DNA of 10,149 nt, from assembly GCA_021779635.1 (NCBI GenBank), contig JAJYAH010000185.1, positions 1-10,149 of the forward strand, read 5' to 3'. Position numbers and translations under genes: made by a program. Position 1 is the first letter of the stretch, and every line of letters starts with the position of its first letter. Origin of the DNA: Pseudomonadota bacterium (GTDB lineage: Bacteria > Pseudomonadota > Alphaproteobacteria > Rhizobiales > Xanthobacteraceae). The notes beneath the pieces were generated by a model that was not told the DNA's origin, ran no database searches, and saw nothing but the letters and a program-made list of their open reading frames with translations. Positions 7,262 through 10,149 of this stretch are shown in pieces.

Positions 7262-8764
7262 CTACTCCAGCTCGGGCGGCGGGGAACGGTCGAGCACGTC
7301 GCCCCTGGCGCCATCAAGCAGTTCAAGCGCGTAGGTTTCGATCGTGAGCGGTCCGCGCTTGCGCGGCAGCTCGGCGACCTGTTCGACCCGCGTGAATATT
7401 TGCTTCAACTGCGGGTGCCCCCCGGGCCGCACCTCGTCGACATACAGGAGCTTGCCTGCAAGCAGCGCCGGATCCGGTTCAGGCATGTTGACCCAACGGA
7501 TGCGCTGGGTTTGCTGCGCCACACAGGTGCCCTTCGGCAGATAGAAGGCAAGCCAGCCGGTGGTGCCGTAATCCGGCGCCAGCACGCACCCAGCGCCGAC
7601 GCGCAGGCGGACCGCCTCGATCCCGGCGGCGAGTTCGCGCCAGCCGACGCCGACGCTGCGCACGGTGGCGTCGCGGCGATAGCCTGACAGCAAGCCGGTA
7701 TTGGCCTGCATGATCAGAAGCGCAAACATCAGGATGCCGATCGGCGAAGCCCAGCGCGCGCAAAAATCGACCACGCGCTGCGGGCGCCTGTCCCAGCGCA
7801 CGAGGTGGGCGGCAACCGCGGCTGCGATCGCGAAGGCGGGATAAACCGGCGCGAACCAGTTCGCCTCGACGCGGGCGTGCAGCGAGTGCCAGACGAAATA
7901 CAGCGTGATGGTCCAGAACGTCACGTTGATCAGCGTGCGCGCGGCCAGCGCGCCGGCATTGCGCCTGAGCAGCGCGTAAAGCCCCATCGCGCCGAGAAAC
8001 CATACCAGCGGGGTTGCGAATGCGATCTGGGTCGGAATCAATTCGCCGATGAACGCCGGCCTGAAATCCGCGATCCGCGCGCGGCCGATCTGCTTGATGA
8101 AGGAGACCCAGTGGTGATCGGCATTCCAGAAGATCACCGGTGCAAATATCGCCAGCGCAATGATACCGCCCAGATATGGCCAGGGCGAAATCAGCCAGCG
8201 CCGCAGTTTAGGCACCGTCACCAGCCAGACCAAAATCGCCGGGCCGAAAAACAGCGCGGTGTATTTCGACAGCAAGGCGGCACCGACCGCACCTCCGACC
8301 GCAAGCCACCATGCGCCGCGTCCGGTCTCCAGTACCTTGGCGAGAAAGAACAGAACGAAGCTCGAGGCTACCAGCAGCGGCGCGTCCGGCGTGACGATCA
8401 TGGTGCCGACCGCTGCCATCAGCGTCGCGTTGAGCAGCAGCGTCGCGGTCGAAGCCAGGCGATGGCCTCCGAACAGGATTGCCGTGGCGCGATAGACCGC
8501 CCAGCTCATCGGCAGCGCCAGCAGGATCGACACTAGGCGCACGCCGAGTTCGGTGTCGCCGGCGATCATGGTGCCCAGTCTGATCACCAGCGCGACACCC
8601 GGCGGATGATCGTAATAGCCGCCGGCGAGATGCTTCGACCACATCCAGTAATAGGCCTCGTCGAAGGTCAGCGGGGTCGAGGCCGCGGCCACCAGCCGCA
8701 GCGCCACCAGCGCCAGTATCGTCAGAACCGTGCCGCGGACGAGCCGCACATCGTACGGGCTCAT
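7262..8764 (-). CDS. Integral membrane glycosyltransferase, GT39/GT83 (ArnT-like) type
   Basis: A 500-residue GT-C-fold glycosyltransferase of the PMT_2/ArnT-like group. These take a sugar from a polyprenyl phosphate on the periplasmic side and attach it to a lipid, polysaccharide or protein. After the first helix (TVLTILALVALRLVAAA) comes the first external loop with the catalytic acidic pair in PLTFDEAYYWMWSKHLAGG (31-49; D35, E36) and YYDHPPGVALVIRLG (50-64). About ten further helices follow, with the conserved stretch MIVTPDAPLL and the lumenal WFAPVYPAFAIA. A soluble C-terminal part of about 120 residues (from GYRRDATVRSVGVGW) should be periplasmic. The start at 8764 is 7 bases after the stop of the GT2-GtrA gene; an ATG at 8809 would overlap that gene and adds 15 residues that do not look like the family. 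The two genes almost surely form one transcript. The acceptor is unknown. Confidence 0.88.
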   Translation of the reverse strand: MSPYDVRLVRGTVLTILALVALRLVAAASTPLTFDEAYYWMWSKHLAGGYYDHPPGVALVIRLGTMIAGDTELGVRLVSILLALPMSWAVYRATAILFGGHRLASTATLLLNATLMAAVGTMIVTPDAPLLVASSFVLFFLAKVLETGRGAWWLAVGGAVGAALLSKYTALFFGPAILVWLVTVPKLRRWLISPWPYLGGIIALAIFAPVIFWNADHHWVSFIKQIGRARIADFRPAFIGELIPTQIAFATPLVWFLGAMGLYALLRRNAGALAARTLINVTFWTITLYFVWHSLHARVEANWFAPVYPAFAIAAAVAAHLVRWDRRPQRVVDFCARWASPIGILMFALLIMQANTGLLSGYRRDATVRSVGVGWRELAAGIEAVRLRVGAGCVLAPDYGTTGWLAFYLPKGTCVAQQTQRIRWVNMPEPDPALLAGKLLYVDEVRPGGHPQLKQIFTRVEQVAELPRKRGPLTIETYALELLDGARGDVLDRSPPPELE

Positions 8765-8771
8765 TGCAGTT

Positions 8772-9905
8772 TCATCGCCTGCGCCAGACGAATAGTCCGG
8801 ACATGGCATAATTCCACACCACGCCCATCAGCGCGCCCGCAGCACCCGCCAGCCACCAGATCGGTGTCTGATCGTAAACCGAGAACGCCACGCCGACATT
8901 GGCCGCGAGGCCGACGCCGCATACCAGATAAAACAACAGCAATCCCCGCAGAATGGCAAAGCCCCTCAGCCGTTGGTCGCGGTAGGTGAGAAAATTGTTC
9001 AAGATGAAATTGCTGGTCATGGCCAGCAGCGCGCCGCAGGCTTGCGCTTGCGGAAACGGCAGACGAAACCCTTCGAGCGCGACGAACAGTGCGGCGAAAT
9101 GCACCAACAGTCCGATCGATCCGACCGTCGCGAACAACAGGAAGCGCAGCGAGACCACATCATGGGTCAGCTTTGCCAGCACGAGGCCGAGGAAATCCAG
9201 CGCCACCATCGAATCCAGTTTGCTCTCGCCGTGCAGCCGCGAGCCGAAGCTGTAGGGAATTTCGACAATCCGCAAATTCCCGCGCGCGGTGGCGACGATA
9301 TCGAGCAGGATCTTGAAGCCCTGGGTCGAGAGCTGGGGCGCCAGCTGCTCAAAGCGATCGCGGCGGATCATGAAGAAGCCGCTCATGGGATCGGCAATCT
9401 TGACCCGCAGCACGCGCTTTGCAACTTCCGTCGCCAGCGCGCTGGCTCCGGCGCGCTGCTTGTTGAAGCTGTCGGCGCTGCCGCCTTCGACATAGCGGCT
9501 GCCGACCACGAGATCGGCTGAACCAGCTTGCAGCAGCGCCAGCATTTTCGGCAGCTGCGTCTCGTCATGCTGCAGGTCGGCATCGATCACGGCGGCGCAC
9601 GGCGCGCTGGAAGCCAGGATGCCTTCGATACAGGCGCCGGACAGGCCGCGCCGTCCGATCCGCCTGATACAGCGAACGCGGGAATCCTGACGCGCCAGCT
9701 CTCGAACCACTTCCCAGGTGCCGTCCGGGGAATTGTCATCGACAAAGATGACTTCCCACGCCACCGCGGCGAGCGCGGTCTCCAGCCGCCGAAACAGCGT
9801 GGTGACATTCTCGCGCTCGTTGAAGGTGGGCACCACGACCGAAAGCTGCGGCAAACCCACGGTCAGCGGCGGGTTTTCGGGGCCCGGTCTGATGGCTTCA
9901 TTCAT
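8772..9905 (-). CDS. GT2 polyprenyl-phosphate glycosyltransferase fused to a GtrA-like domain
   Basis: A 377-residue two-domain protein. Residues 20-245 are a DPM1-like family 2 glycosyltransferase, which loads a sugar from a nucleotide donor onto polyprenyl phosphate at the inner face of the membrane. Visible motifs are LSVVVPTFNERENV (21-34), EVIFVDDNSPDGTWEVV (51-67), the metal-binding DADLQHDE (108-115), VVGSRYVEGG, DPMSGFFMIRRD (172-183) and the IPYSFGSRLHGESKL element (216-230). Residues 252-377 are a GtrA-like four-helix membrane domain (RFLLFATVGSIGLLVHFAAL, TSNFILNNFLTYRD, ending FVWRRR), thought to help flip lipid-linked sugars. The ATG at 9905 begins MNEAIRPGPENPPLTVGLPQ; a TTG at 10001 would add 32 low-complexity residues. 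No strong ribosome site is seen. It stands 7 bases upstream of the GT39-type gene, as expected for a donor-maker and its user. Confidence 0.9.
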   Translation of the reverse strand: MNEAIRPGPENPPLTVGLPQLSVVVPTFNERENVTTLFRRLETALAAVAWEVIFVDDNSPDGTWEVVRELARQDSRVRCIRRIGRRGLSGACIEGILASSAPCAAVIDADLQHDETQLPKMLALLQAGSADLVVGSRYVEGGSADSFNKQRAGASALATEVAKRVLRVKIADPMSGFFMIRRDRFEQLAPQLSTQGFKILLDIVATARGNLRIVEIPYSFGSRLHGESKLDSMVALDFLGLVLAKLTHDVVSLRFLLFATVGSIGLLVHFAALFVALEGFRLPFPQAQACGALLAMTSNFILNNFLTYRDQRLRGFAILRGLLLFYLVCGVGLAANVGVAFSVYDQTPIWWLAGAAGALMGVVWNYAMSGLFVWRRR

Positions 9906-10019
9906 GCCGCCAGCGTATATCCGCAGCCCCCGGCGATGCCAAGGCGCAGCTCCACAAAGCCAGTGGGCAAGACCAGGTGCCAGGACGAGACGAGGTGCCA
10001 AGACCGCGGCAGGAGGACC

Positions 10020-10079
10020 TCAAACGGGCCAAACCAGCCCTAAAATGCCAACGACCACGAACAACAGGCGCGCGTACAT
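10020..10079 (-). CDS. Possible 19-codon hydrophobic mini-ORF
   Basis: An ATG at 10079 opens MYARLLFVVVGILGLVWPV, then TGA. It reads like one short membrane helix after a single basic residue and lies 115 bases upstream of the GT2-GtrA start, in the same frame. No clear ribosome site precedes it (GCCGG only). It may be a leader peptide, a membrane microprotein, or chance. The remaining bases, 9906-10019 and 10080-10149, hold a 12-base imperfect direct repeat (AGGTGCCAGGAC at 9975-9986 and a one-mismatch copy at 9993-10004) and nothing else I can name. Confidence 0.2.
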   Translation of the reverse strand: MYARLLFVVVGILGLVWPV

Positions 10080-10149
10080 CCGGCGCAGCCGAGCTATTCA
10101 GTGGTCGTCCCAGCGCCGGAGCTATGAAGCATTAACGTCGCCGTTGGGG

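Overview
The window looks like a chromosomal segment of an alphaproteobacterium of the Bradyrhizobium/Rhodopseudomonas group (Nitrobacteraceae), most like Bradyrhizobium. The reasons are high GC, the exact style of GroES and GroEL, a Usg-family gene, a CIRCE-type heat-shock operator, a CtrA-type box, and the short interspersed palindrome (CCTCATCC...GGATGAGG type) common between genes in that group. This placement comes from recall of these families, not from a database search.

Left part (1-2582). The 5' end of an EntS-like MFS transporter runs off the left edge on the minus strand. Divergent from it is a NupC-like concentrative nucleoside transporter whose frame is broken near position 1236, so as read it cannot give an intact transporter. 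Convergent with it, on the minus strand, are a cupin protein with a very basic N-terminal tail and, upstream of that, a small Usg-family protein.

Centre (2583-5127). This is a heat-shock chaperonin operon. A leader carries two CIRCE-like inverted repeats around a sigma-32-like promoter, followed by groES, a head-to-head pair of palindromic interspersed repeats in the 146-base gap, groEL, and a strong hairpin terminator that can also serve the convergent gene. GroEL forms the folding chamber and GroES its lid.

Right part (5170-10149), all minus strand. There is a GNAT acetyltransferase downstream of a membrane-anchored protein with a Tlde1/DUF2778 L,D-transpeptidase-like domain, whose upstream region holds a perfect CtrA-type box. 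Then comes a two-gene glycosylation module: a GT2 polyprenyl-phosphate glycosyltransferase fused to a GtrA-like membrane domain, followed seven bases later by a GT39/GT83-type integral membrane glycosyltransferase. Together they would make a lipid-linked sugar, possibly flip it, and transfer it to an envelope acceptor that the sequence does not identify. The last 244 bases hold no convincing gene, only a 19-codon hydrophobic mini-ORF and a short direct repeat.

I see no mobile element with a transposase, no CRISPR array, and no tRNA or rRNA gene. Most genes are ordinary housekeeping or envelope genes. The least ordinary signals are the paired repeat inside the groESL transcript, the doubled CIRCE-like sites, the broken transporter, and the anchored Tlde1-like protein with its CtrA box.
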